NCBI GenBank assembly: GCA_026002835.1
Contig: BPGC01000014.1
Span: forward strand, 1 to 42,647
From: Candidatus Nitrosocaldaceae archaeon
GTDB taxonomy: Archaea > Thermoproteota > Nitrososphaeria > Nitrososphaerales > Nitrosocaldaceae
Direction of reading: 5' to 3'
Length of the DNA: 42,647 bases
Below, one piece after another: positions 26,755-34,722 of this stretch. A program made the position numbers and the translations under genes. Within the stretch, counting starts at the first letter, position 1. Each line of letters starts with the position of its first letter. The notes below the pieces were generated by a model. That model made no database searches. It was not told the origin of the DNA and was given only the letters and a program-made list of their open reading frames with translations.

Positions 26755-28212
26755 CTCTCAATTCCCTTTATAGGATTCTATTCATTGCAACTAGGCTAAG
26801 TAATGAGTATGCTGATAGAATAAAGCGTAAATTATCTCTCAATTCCCTTTATAGGATTCTATTCATTGCAACTTTGTGCTAGAGAAAGAGCAGAAAAAGG
26901 GCTCGATAGGGCTCTTTCAATTCCCTTTATAGGATTCTATTCATTGCAACAACTGATGAAACTAGGCATGCTTAAAATAGAGCGTGTATGGTCACTCTCA
27001 ATTCCCTTTATAGGATTCTATTCATTGCAACGAGATTATATTGGTTACCAAAAGATGATATACGATGTAAAAACTCTCAATTCCCTTTATAGGATTCTAT
27101 TCATTGCAACTATCATACTTGTTACTTTAAATCTTTCGATAAATTCTCTCAATTCCCTTTATAGGATTCTATTCATTGCAACCTATGAGTAAATGACAGA
27201 TCTGAGACTAAGTTATACTCTCAATTCCCTTTATAGGATTCTATTCATTGCAACATAGTATCAAGATTTCAGAGATATACTTAATTGAATAACTCTCAAT
27301 TCCCTTTATAGGATTCTATTCATTGCAACTAATGCTTAAAGATAACTGATTAATGAAGTATACTCTCAATTCCCTTTATAGGATTCTATTCATTGCAACT
27401 ATGATTACGTATTAATGACTCTCAATTCCCTTTATAGGATTCTATTCATTGCAACTAAAGCTTAAGTATAAAGATCTCTCAATTCCCTTTATAGGATTCT
27501 ATTCATTGCAACGTAACTATGTTGCTTCAACTGCTATACTGTTAGTATATCTCTCAATTCCCTTTATAGGATTCTATTCATTGCAACAGTTAATAAAGAT
27601 AATAAGACTATTGATATACTCTCAATTCCCTTTATAGGATTCTATTCATTGCAACTTAGTAAATAGTATCTAATGCAATACTATTACTCTCAATTCCCTT
27701 TATAGGATTCTATTCATTGCAACCTAGATTGAAGTTATTGATGTATATAGATCAATTAAGTACTCTCAATTCCCTTTATAGGATTCTATTCATTGCAACT
27801 AGTTATATGATCAATAGAATATTAATTAGATCATCTCTCAATTCCCTTTATAGGATTCTATTCATTGCAACTATTAGAATGATTAATGAAATAGATATAT
27901 GAATACTCTCAATTCCCTTTATAGGATTCTATTCATTGCAACTATGATATAACAAGATTTCAGAATAGCAATAGATATTAACTCTCAATTCCCTTTATAG
28001 GATTCTATTCATTGCAACTTGAAATAATTTATAGATAAGTTATGATCTAGTAAACTCTCAATTCCCTTTATAGGATTCTATTCATTGCAACTATATGATA
28101 ATAGAACTTTAATAGCTCTCAATTCCCTTTATAGGATTCTATTCATTGCAACTTAAGATAATGCAATGAATTAAACTCTCAATTCCCTTTATAGGATTCT
28201 ATTCATTGCAAC
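26755..28212 (-). CRISPR. CRISPR array 1: 21 repeats, 20 spacers
   Basis: A 37-bp repeat beginning CTCTCAATTCCC and ending TTCATTGCAAC on the plus strand; the third copy (26914) has one mismatch (CTTTC). I read transcription as leftward, from the minus strand: the repeat then starts GTTGCAATG and ends AATTGAGAG, giving an 8-nt ATTGAGAG handle like archaeal ATTGAAAG handles, and the conserved leader lies on the right. Spacers vary from 19 to 44 bases: the four leader-distal ones are 41-44, while very short ones occur at 27400-27418 (19), 27456-27475 (20), 28092-28115 (24) and 28153-28175 (23). Confidence 0.97.
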
Positions 28213-28503
28213 CGATGCGATATACGTTACCGTATTATATTTTTCCCCACATCCCTTTATGGAATCATACGAAACTCCCTATCAAATAGGGTCATCGAGC
28301 CTTAAACAGTTCCCTTGATGGATATTGGCTCTCGGAACATATAATCTGTAAGATTACTTATAAAGGTTCCTAAGGTTTGATGAAAAGATATATAAGTAAT
28401 ATTTTAAAGATGAATATAAAGTTTATGATTAAAACTTCGGAACCTATCATATTAAATCTAATATATAAATATTTAGTATAGGTTCCTATTAGTCTAGCCT
28501 AAT
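28213..28503 (-). promoter_or_regulatory. CRISPR leader 1 (291 bp)
   Basis: A 291-base sequence identical next to arrays 1, 2 and 3. It contains a repeat-like ATCCCTTTATGGAATC about 38 bases from the first repeat, a perfect hairpin CCCTAT-caa-ATAGGG (28277-28291), a minus-strand TATA-like box within agatatataag (28386-28396), and GGTTCC/GGAACC words at 28365-28370, 28439-28444 and 28481-28486. The last two form a 9-bp inverted repeat, ATAGGTTCC. Conservation beside three arrays is the main reason for placing the leader here. Confidence 0.85.
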
Positions 28504-28565
28504 AATGAATTAGTATAATATCAATATAATGAGCATTAGATAATAAGATCATCCTAAAACATTAA

Positions 28566-29363
28566 TCATCGTAACCAATGAACAACATTGAATTCATGTA
28601 TATCATATGGCTCATTCGTATCAACATATTGAAATGTTACTTTCTTATTTAATGTGGCAGATGCTCCAGCAATACTTGCTATCTTTGTGCCTCCAGTTAT
28701 ATCTATAACTATATCTTGCTCATTGTATCTCTTCTTTAATTCATCTATAACTATATCTAAATGAGTAATTATAGATTCATAATCGTTAAAATCTATTCCT
28801 TTCTCATTAGAATCTATAATTATATTATTGAAATATGTCTGTATTAGCATTTTAGCATCATTTACACTATCAATAGAATTCTTACCGTTTTTAGAGTATG
28901 ATGCTATAAGATAGATATATTCTAGACTATCTTTATGTGGTTGTAAAGCTCTTAATAACTGCTGCCAATTCCATTTTATTCCTATCTTATTTATATCATC
29001 ATCTAGATTTCCAGTTAGAATAATCTCATTAGAACCATCTTTTAATATAGTATTGTTACCTTTTTCAATCTTAAAGTTAGGAGATGGATATGATAAGAAT
29101 ATTATCATGCATCTCTTAGGATTAGCTCTTTTCTTACTAACACTCAAATCTATCAAAGTATGTCTACCACTATATGTAAGTATTAATCCAATAGCTAACA
29201 CTGATATAGAGATGAGCATAGCAATAGCAATACTAAAAATTTTATTATCTTCTGATGAGATTATGAATGGAAGGGTATCTGTTGGTATCATAGATAACCA
29301 ATTGCCGCCAATTATGGTTAATGTTATACCAACAAATAGTTTTATTAATCCAAACCTACTCAT
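28566..29363 (-). CDS. Membrane CARF protein, copy A
   Basis: The 265-aa product has two N-terminal membrane helices (about 6-24 and 42-65) and a C-terminal Rossmann-like domain ending in IVIDITGGTKIASIAGASA, with the D-x-TGGTK motif (Asp221, 223-227) typical of CARF domains of the Cas02710 type. CARF domains bind cyclic oligoadenylates made by type III Cas10. The layout resembles membrane CARF effectors such as Cam1, which depolarise the membrane when activated, but here with two helices. It starts inside the cassette just left of leader 1's far end. The signal-dependent membrane function is inference. Confidence 0.75.
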   Translation of the reverse strand: MSRFGLIKLFVGITLTIIGGNWLSMIPTDTLPFIISSEDNKIFSIAIAMLISISVLAIGLILTYSGRHTLIDLSVSKKRANPKRCMIIFLSYPSPNFKIEKGNNTILKDGSNEIILTGNLDDDINKIGIKWNWQQLLRALQPHKDSLEYIYLIASYSKNGKNSIDSVNDAKMLIQTYFNNIIIDSNEKGIDFNDYESIITHLDIVIDELKKRYNEQDIVIDITGGTKIASIAGASATLNKKVTFQYVDTNEPYDIHEFNVVHWLR

Positions 29364-29403
29364 CTAAGGATGTTATAATATTGCTACTAATATTTATTAT
29401 ACA

Positions 29404-29635
29404 TTAAATCATTACATTTGTATCTATAAATGCATCTATACTCCCCACTAGTCTTAACCTGTTCTAATATCTTATCTAGATCTTTAACTTTCCATGTAAT
29501 CTCTTAAGATTATATTCTAACATTATCTCTTATCTTCTCTATTATATTGTTTATATCTACATCTTTTATTATATCTTCTGGTATCTTTAGATCAATAGTT
29601 ATTCTACTATTCTTATAATTTAGAGATTTTGGCAT
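29404..29635 (-). pseudogene. vapBC remnant, copy A
   Basis: On the minus strand ATG 29635 opens a 41-aa frame (MPKSLNYKNSRITIDLKIPE...) that stops at 29510. Other frames then continue an antitoxin-like helix (MLEYNLKRLHGKLK, DLDKILEQVKTSG). A last piece, DAFIDTNVMI (29436-29407), is the start of a PIN-domain VapC toxin with its first catalytic Asp, and it stops after ten residues. This is what is left of a vapBC pair truncated before the membrane CARF gene. The 41-aa frame might still be made. Confidence 0.6.
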
Positions 29636-29652
29636 AATATTTAAGTTTATAA

Positions 29653-29994
29653 TCAATCTTTAGATTGTTCATTAGCAATCTTCTTTAGGATAGGCTTTAG
29701 ATCCCTTAATATACTTATAGCATTCCATATCAATTCATACTTTATGCCAAAATAGAAATGTATCAATTTATCTCTCATTCCAGCCATCTCCTTCCATGGA
29801 ATATTATTATATCTCTGTTTAATATCATTTGGAACTTTCTTTGTAGCCTCGCCAATTATCTCAAGCTTCCTGATTACTGCACTAGCTCTTAAATCATCGT
29901 TCTTAAACTCTTCAAAACTTATATTATCAATAAACTCTTCTATAGAATCTATTGCTTTTATTATATCCTTGATATATAAGCTAGAATCTCTCAT
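29653..29994 (-). CDS. hepT: HepT-like HEPN toxin (DUF86), copy A
   Basis: A 113-aa all-helical HEPN protein with the RNase motif R-X4-H-X-Y: RDKLIHFYFG, Arg74, His79, Tyr81. The preceding LEIIGEATKKVP and PWKEMAGMRDKL are family blocks. HepT toxins cut RNA (tRNA in studied cases) and are silenced when the paired MNT protein attaches AMP to the motif tyrosine. ATGA overlap with the MNT gene upstream shows co-expression. It lies between CRISPR arrays. Confidence 0.85.
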   Translation of the reverse strand: MRDSSLYIKDIIKAIDSIEEFIDNISFEEFKNDDLRASAVIRKLEIIGEATKKVPNDIKQRYNNIPWKEMAGMRDKLIHFYFGIKYELIWNAISILRDLKPILKKIANEQSKD

Positions 29995-30278
29995 AGATAT
30001 ATAGCCTCTTTTAGCATCTCATCTCTGATCTCTTCTCTAATAGTATCTATTGGTATTATATCAACTTTAATACCTATCCTATCTTCAATAAGGTTTGCAA
30101 TTGCTACTAGATCAAATAATGATGCATCTTTATCAAATTTTACTAGTATATCTATATCACTACTCTCTTTATGCTCATCCCTAGCATATGAACCACAAAT
30201 CCCTACTATCTCTCCTTTATACTTTCTTATTATAGGTTTGAGATCTTGGAGGATCTTTGTTATCTCATTAAGATCCAT
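29991..30278 (-). CDS. mntA: MntA-like nucleotidyltransferase antitoxin, copy A
   Basis: A 95-aa minimal nucleotidyltransferase. The motif GS-X10-D-X-D is exact: Gly29-Ser30, ten residues, Asp41 and Asp43 (GSYARDEHKESSDIDILV). This arrangement is typical of MntA antitoxins that AMPylate HepT. It precedes the HEPN gene with a four-base overlap. A TATA-like element (tatatttatg) is seen upstream on the minus strand. Confidence 0.85.
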   Translation of the reverse strand: MDLNEITKILQDLKPIIRKYKGEIVGICGSYARDEHKESSDIDILVKFDKDASLFDLVAIANLIEDRIGIKVDIIPIDTIREEIRDEMLKEAIYL

Positions 30279-30492
30279 ATTATAGATTATACTCTACCCA
30301 TAAATATACTTGGTGTTAGGTTCAGATTTGATTTCCTTTAGTTGTAACGCAATAGTGTAACAAAATCCCAGAAGATACTCTTAGAGTTCGATCTCTCCCA
30401 AAACCATAATGATTATGATATAGAAGAATCTGGCAGGATTATTAGGATTAAATCTTGAACTTAGAGTTTACAATAATAGACATCAATCTACA
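30279..30492. other. Gap between mntA and the vapC remnant, copy A
   Basis: About 214 bases without an ORF. It holds the mntA promoter region near 30280-30310. Otherwise I see no RNA gene, repeat or coding remnant. The same sequence recurs at 33701-33914. Confidence 0.5.
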
Positions 30493-30927
30493 TTATATGA
30501 TCTCTATCTTCATATCCTTAACCTTCTTGAACTCTTTATAAGCTGTTATGAACAAATTGATAATACCTTTATCCCTCATTATCTTTGCATATGATATATG
30601 TATAGGTCTAATACTCTTAATTTTGTATTACTAATCAAACCCATACCAAATGGAGAATAGAACTCTCCTAATGCTGGTATCTTTATCTTAGCATCTATGC
30701 TTATATATCTTAATTTAAATCTCTTTAATATATAGAGTAAGGAAGCAATTATCAATAATCTCTCATCTGCTCTTTTATCTTACCCTTTCTAGCAATAACA
30801 CTTGCTAACTCTAGTAATACTAACTCGCTTTCTTATTGCTAATATCTAACTTCTCTTTAGCCTTCTTATTATTAACATCTGAAGGATCTAGAGCAGATAC
30901 TATTATACTAGTACCTATATAACTCAA
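30493..30927 (-). pseudogene. Broken PIN-domain toxin (vapC), copy A
   Basis: A TTG start (30927-30925) overlaps the RHH stop codon, as in vapBC operons. The frame reads SYIGTSIIVSALDPSD, where PIN toxins have Asp in place of Gly (the first catalytic acid is lost). It then breaks at a stop, resumes as ELVLLELASVIARKGK, breaks again into RADERLLIIASLLYIL, and ends AKIMRDKGIINLFITAYKEF in another frame. At least three frameshifts make it dead. The same lesions occur in copy B, so decay came before duplication. Confidence 0.75.
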
Positions 30928-31172
30928 AATCTATCTCTCTTCTTTATCAGTAATTTAGTAGCAACTTTAAGTTCGATTGGCATCTTATCATCTAACTCTT
31001 CTAATTGCTTAACTATATTCATTATCTCTTTAATCTCATCTATATTGCTAATACCTAACTTTATCAATTCTCTTATAGCCTCATTCCTAGATGAGAATAT
31101 GCCTAGTGATACAAGCATATCTAGTTGTTTGATGGTATCATCATCTAGCCTTACTGGAGTTATTTTACTCAT
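30924..31172 (-). CDS. RHH (CopG/VapB-like) antitoxin, copy A
   Basis: The 82-aa product starts KITPVRLDDDTIKQLDMLV, a ribbon-helix-helix strand and helix, followed by FSSRNEAIRELIKLGI (second helix) and a basic C-terminus. It would bind its own promoter and neutralise the adjacent PIN toxin, which is broken here, so it is an orphan antitoxin or a regulator. The promoter tract (atatgtata repeats, 31173-31200) is the one spot where copies A and B differ in length. Confidence 0.82.
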   Translation of the reverse strand: MSKITPVRLDDDTIKQLDMLVSLGIFSSRNEAIRELIKLGISNIDEIKEIMNIVKQLEELDDKMPIELKVATKLLIKKRDRF

Positions 31173-31246
31173 ATAATATACTATATGTATATGTATATTA
31201 ATAATGCTATTGAAAGCCTTTTTTATTTATTGCTAATTACTAATAC

Positions 31247-31271
31247 ATTAAGGAACTTTTCTAATTGCAAC
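31247..31271 (-). repeat. Degenerate terminal repeat of array 2
   Basis: The plus-strand end ...cttttctaattgcaac keeps only the last bases of the repeat. It is followed by a 34-base spacer (31272-31305) before the first perfect repeat. Degenerate repeats mark the leader-distal end of arrays, which supports leftward transcription. The same degenerate repeat and spacer occur at 34664-34722. Confidence 0.75.
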
Positions 31272-31305
31272 TATAATGCTTAGACAAGATAACAAGTAGA
31301 ATTTA

Positions 31306-31634
31306 CTCTCAATTCCCTTTATAGGATTCTATTCATTGCAACTGAGTATTAAGCAGGTATATGATACAGATTACTATGAACTCTCAATTCCCTTTATAGG
31401 ATTCTATTCATTGCAACTTCAGATACTTAATCAGTTTAAGCTAAATCTGTAACTCTCAATTCCCTTTATAGGATTCTATTCATTGCAACTGAAATCTTAA
31501 TGTAGGATACTTATGTAGATAAGACTCTCAATTCCCTTTATAGGATTCTATTCATTGCAACTAAGTATATTGAATCAAATAATTCAGAGATTAATAACTC
31601 TCAATTCCCTTTATAGGATTCTATTCATTGCAAC
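31306..31634 (-). CRISPR. CRISPR array 2: 5 repeats plus degenerate one
   Basis: Five perfect 37-bp repeats with four spacers of 35-38 bases, plus the terminal 34-base spacer beside the degenerate repeat. The repeat is the same as in array 1. The leader lies on the right (31635). None of its four ordinary spacers matches the spacers of arrays 1 or 3 by eye. Confidence 0.97.
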
Positions 31635-31925
31635 CGATGCGATATACGTTACCGTATTATATTTTTCCCCACATCCCTTTATGGAATCATACGAAACTCC
31701 CTATCAAATAGGGTCATCGAGCCTTAAACAGTTCCCTTGATGGATATTGGCTCTCGGAACATATAATCTGTAAGATTACTTATAAAGGTTCCTAAGGTTT
31801 GATGAAAAGATATATAAGTAATATTTTAAAGATGAATATAAAGTTTATGATTAAAACTTCGGAACCTATCATATTAAATCTAATATATAAATATTTAGTA
31901 TAGGTTCCTATTAGTCTAGCCTAAT
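31635..31925 (-). promoter_or_regulatory. CRISPR leader 2 (291 bp)
   Basis: Identical to leader 1 as far as I can read, including the repeat-like segment, the CCCTAT/ATAGGG hairpin, the TATA-like box and the GGTTCC words. It belongs to the right end of array 2 and the left end of cassette copy B. Confidence 0.85.
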
Positions 31926-31987
31926 AATGAATTAGTATAATATCAATATAATGAGCATTAGATAATAAGATCATCCTAAAACATTAA

Positions 31988-32785
31988 TCATCGTAACCAA
32001 TGAACAACATTGAATTCATGTATATCATATGGCTCATTCGTATCAACATATTGAAATGTTACTTTCTTATTTAATGTGGCAGATGCTCCAGCAATACTTG
32101 CTATCTTTGTGCCTCCAGTTATATCTATAACTATATCTTGCTCATTGTATCTCTTCTTTAATTCATCTATAACTATATCTAAATGAGTAATTATAGATTC
32201 ATAATCGTTAAAATCTATTCCTTTCTCATTAGAATCTATAATTATATTATTGAAATATGTCTGTATTAGCATTTTAGCATCATTTACACTATCAATAGAA
32301 TTCTTACCGTTTTTAGAGTATGATGCTATAAGATAGATATATTCTAGACTATCTTTATGTGGTTGTAAAGCTCTTAATAACTGCTGCCAATTCCATTTTA
32401 TTCCTATCTTATTTATATCATCATCTAGATTTCCAGTTAGAATAATCTCATTAGAACCATCTTTTAATATAGTATTGTTACCTTTTTCAATCTTAAAGTT
32501 AGGAGATGGATATGATAAGAATATTATCATGCATCTCTTAGGATTAGCTCTTTTCTTACTAACACTCAAATCTATCAAAGTATGTCTACCACTATATGTA
32601 AGTATTAATCCAATAGCTAACACTGATATAGAGATGAGCATAGCAATAGCAATACTAAAAATTTTATTATCTTCTGATGAGATTATGAATGGAAGGGTAT
32701 CTGTTGGTATCATAGATAACCAATTGCCGCCAATTATGGTTAATGTTATACCAACAAATAGTTTTATTAATCCAAACCTACTCAT
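31988..32785 (-). CDS. Membrane CARF protein, copy B
   Basis: Protein identical to copy A: two N-terminal membrane helices and a CARF domain with D-x-TGGTK. Both copies are intact, so gene dose of this putative cyclic-oligoadenylate-sensing membrane protein is doubled. Confidence 0.75.
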   Translation of the reverse strand: MSRFGLIKLFVGITLTIIGGNWLSMIPTDTLPFIISSEDNKIFSIAIAMLISISVLAIGLILTYSGRHTLIDLSVSKKRANPKRCMIIFLSYPSPNFKIEKGNNTILKDGSNEIILTGNLDDDINKIGIKWNWQQLLRALQPHKDSLEYIYLIASYSKNGKNSIDSVNDAKMLIQTYFNNIIIDSNEKGIDFNDYESIITHLDIVIDELKKRYNEQDIVIDITGGTKIASIAGASATLNKKVTFQYVDTNEPYDIHEFNVVHWLR

Positions 32786-32825
32786 CTAAGGATGTTATAA
32801 TATTGCTACTAATATTTATTATACA

Positions 32826-33057
32826 TTAAATCATTACATTTGTATCTATAAATGCATCTATACTCCCCACTAGTCTTAACCTGTTCTAATATCTTATCTA
32901 GATCTTTAACTTTCCATGTAATCTCTTAAGATTATATTCTAACATTATCTCTTATCTTCTCTATTATATTGTTTATATCTACATCTTTTATTATATCTTC
33001 TGGTATCTTTAGATCAATAGTTATTCTACTATTCTTATAATTTAGAGATTTTGGCAT
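32826..33057 (-). pseudogene. vapBC remnant, copy B
   Basis: Same remnant as 29404-29635: a 41-aa antitoxin-like frame (32932-33057), out-of-frame antitoxin helix, and the first ten residues of a PIN toxin (DAFIDTNVMI). Confidence 0.6.
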
Positions 33058-33074
33058 AATATTTAAGTTTATAA

Positions 33075-33416
33075 TCAATCTTTAGATTGTTCATTAGCAA
33101 TCTTCTTTAGGATAGGCTTTAGATCCCTTAATATACTTATAGCATTCCATATCAATTCATACTTTATGCCAAAATAGAAATGTATCAATTTATCTCTCAT
33201 TCCAGCCATCTCCTTCCATGGAATATTATTATATCTCTGTTTAATATCATTTGGAACTTTCTTTGTAGCCTCGCCAATTATCTCAAGCTTCCTGATTACT
33301 GCACTAGCTCTTAAATCATCGTTCTTAAACTCTTCAAAACTTATATTATCAATAAACTCTTCTATAGAATCTATTGCTTTTATTATATCCTTTATATATA
33401 AGCTAGAATCTCTCAT
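33075..33416 (-). CDS. hepT: HepT-like HEPN toxin, copy B
   Basis: Protein identical to copy A with R-X4-H-X-Y intact (Arg74, His79, Tyr81). One codon differs silently (ATA for ATC at Ile8). It overlaps mntA copy B by four bases. Confidence 0.85.
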   Translation of the reverse strand: MRDSSLYIKDIIKAIDSIEEFIDNISFEEFKNDDLRASAVIRKLEIIGEATKKVPNDIKQRYNNIPWKEMAGMRDKLIHFYFGIKYELIWNAISILRDLKPILKKIANEQSKD

Positions 33417-33700
33417 AGATATATAGCCTCTTTTAGCATCTCATCTCTGATCTCTTCTCTAATAGTATCTATTGGTATTATATCAACTTTAATACCTATC
33501 CTATCTTCAATAAGGTTTGCAATTGCTACTAGATCAAATAATGATGCATCTTTATCAAATTTTACTAGTATATCTATATCACTACTCTCTTTATGCTCAT
33601 CCCTAGCATATGAACCACAAATCCCTACTATCTCTCCTTTATACTTTCTTATTATAGGTTTGAGATCTTGGAGGATCTTTGTTATCTCATTAAGATCCAT
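33413..33700 (-). CDS. mntA: MntA-like antitoxin, copy B
   Basis: Protein identical to copy A with GS-X10-D-X-D intact. Having two identical MNT/HEPN pairs would make loss of either copy tolerable, because the remaining antitoxin matches both toxins. Confidence 0.85.
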   Translation of the reverse strand: MDLNEITKILQDLKPIIRKYKGEIVGICGSYARDEHKESSDIDILVKFDKDASLFDLVAIANLIEDRIGIKVDIIPIDTIREEIRDEMLKEAIYL

Positions 33701-33914
33701 ATTATAGATTATACTCTACCCATAAATATACTTGGTGTTAGGTTCAGATTTGATTTCCTTTAGTTGTAACGCAATAGTGTAACAAAATCCCAGAAGATAC
33801 TCTTAGAGTTCGATCTCTCCCAAAACCATAATGATTATGATATAGAAGAATCTGGCAGGATTATTAGGATTAAATCTTGAACTTAGAGTTTACAATAATA
33901 GACATCAATCTACA
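33701..33914. other. Gap between mntA and the vapC remnant, copy B
   Basis: Same sequence as 30279-30492; no gene, RNA or repeat recognised apart from the mntA promoter region. Confidence 0.5.
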
Positions 33915-34349
33915 TTATATGATCTCTATCTTCATATCCTTAACCTTCTTGAACTCTTTATAAGCTGTTATGAACAAATTGATAATACCTTTATCCCTCA
34001 TTATCTTTGCATATGATATATGTATAGGTCTAATACTCTTAATTTTGTATTACTAATCAAACCCATACCAAATGGAGAATAGAACTCTCCTAATGCTGGT
34101 ATCTTTATCTTAGCATCTATGCTTATATATCTTAATTTAAATCTCTTTAATATATAGAGTAAGGAAGCAATTATCAATAATCTCTCATCTGCTCTTTTAT
34201 CTTACCCTTTCTAGCAATAACACTTGCTAACTCTAGTAATACTAACTCGCTTTCTTATTGCTAATATCTAACTTCTCTTTAGCCTTCTTATTATTAACAT
34301 CTGAAGGATCTAGAGCAGATACTATTATACTAGTACCTATATAACTCAA
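33915..34349 (-). pseudogene. Broken PIN-domain toxin (vapC), copy B
   Basis: Carries the same Asp-to-Gly change and the same frameshifts as copy A (30493-30927). No additional lesion is visible. Confidence 0.75.
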
Positions 34350-34594
34350 AATCTATCTCTCTTCTTTATCAGTAATTTAGTAGCAACTTTAAGTTCGATT
34401 GGCATCTTATCATCTAACTCTTCTAATTGCTTAACTATATTCATTATCTCTTTAATCTCATCTATATTGCTAATACCTAACTTTATCAATTCTCTTATAG
34501 CCTCATTCCTAGATGAGAATATGCCTAGTGATACAAGCATATCTAGTTGTTTGATGGTATCATCATCTAGCCTTACTGGAGTTATTTTACTCAT
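34346..34594 (-). CDS. RHH antitoxin, copy B
   Basis: Protein identical to copy A. The region before its ATG is five bases shorter, within the atatgtata tract, which changes promoter spacing relative to copy A. Confidence 0.82.
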   Translation of the reverse strand: MSKITPVRLDDDTIKQLDMLVSLGIFSSRNEAIRELIKLGISNIDEIKEIMNIVKQLEELDDKMPIELKVATKLLIKKRDRF

Positions 34595-34663
34595 ATAATA
34601 TACATATATGTATATTAATAATGCTATTGAAAGCCTTTTTTATTTATTGCTAATTACTAATAC

Positions 34664-34688
34664 ATTAAGGAACTTTTCTAATTGCAAC
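34664..34688 (-). repeat. Degenerate terminal repeat of array 3
   Basis: Same degenerate repeat as 31247-31271, followed by the same 34-base spacer (34689-34722). It marks the leader-distal end of array 3. Confidence 0.75.
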
Positions 34689-34722
34689 TATAATGCTTAG
34701 ACAAGATAACAAGTAGAATTTA

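Larger units (their letters stand above)
28213..31305. repeat. Leader-cargo cassette, copy A (3,093 bp)
   Basis: The unit runs from the leader through the membrane CARF gene, vapBC remnant, HEPN and MNT genes, broken vapC, RHH gene, degenerate repeat and one spacer. Copy B at 31635-34722 is the same apart from one silent substitution that I found (29980 region, within the HEPN gene) and a 5-base difference in a TATA-rich tract before the RHH gene. Both copies are flanked by CRISPR repeats. Confidence 0.95.
31635..34722. repeat. Leader-cargo cassette, copy B (3,088 bp)
   Basis: Second copy of the unit at 28213-31305, in the same orientation. It is five bases shorter in the TATA-rich tract before the RHH gene and has one silent change in the HEPN gene (cttta for cttga near 33402). 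It lies between arrays 2 and 3. Confidence 0.95.

Noticed and set aside
27255..27981. Spacers 27255-27292 and 27943-27981 share the 12-mer CAAGATTTCAGA
   Set aside because: With such AT-rich spacers a 12-base match is likely by chance or from one viral motif; the rest differs.
28153..28175. Spacer containing TGCAATGAAT, the reverse complement of the repeat end
   Set aside because: A ten-base match within a 23-base AT-rich spacer; could reflect a recombination scar, but it is too short to argue.
26755..28212. Open frames in the arrays reading LSIPFIGFYSLQ or LNSLYRILFIAT repeatedly
   Set aside because: These are translations of the 37-bp CRISPR repeat, not proteins. The same applies to 31555-31740, 40193-40459, 41450-41641 and 41909-42106.
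29053..29367. 104-aa open frame on the plus strand opposite the membrane CARF gene
   Set aside because: It is the antisense shadow of the CARF gene's hydrophobic N-terminus; the minus-strand frame has the motifs. The same holds at 32475-32789.
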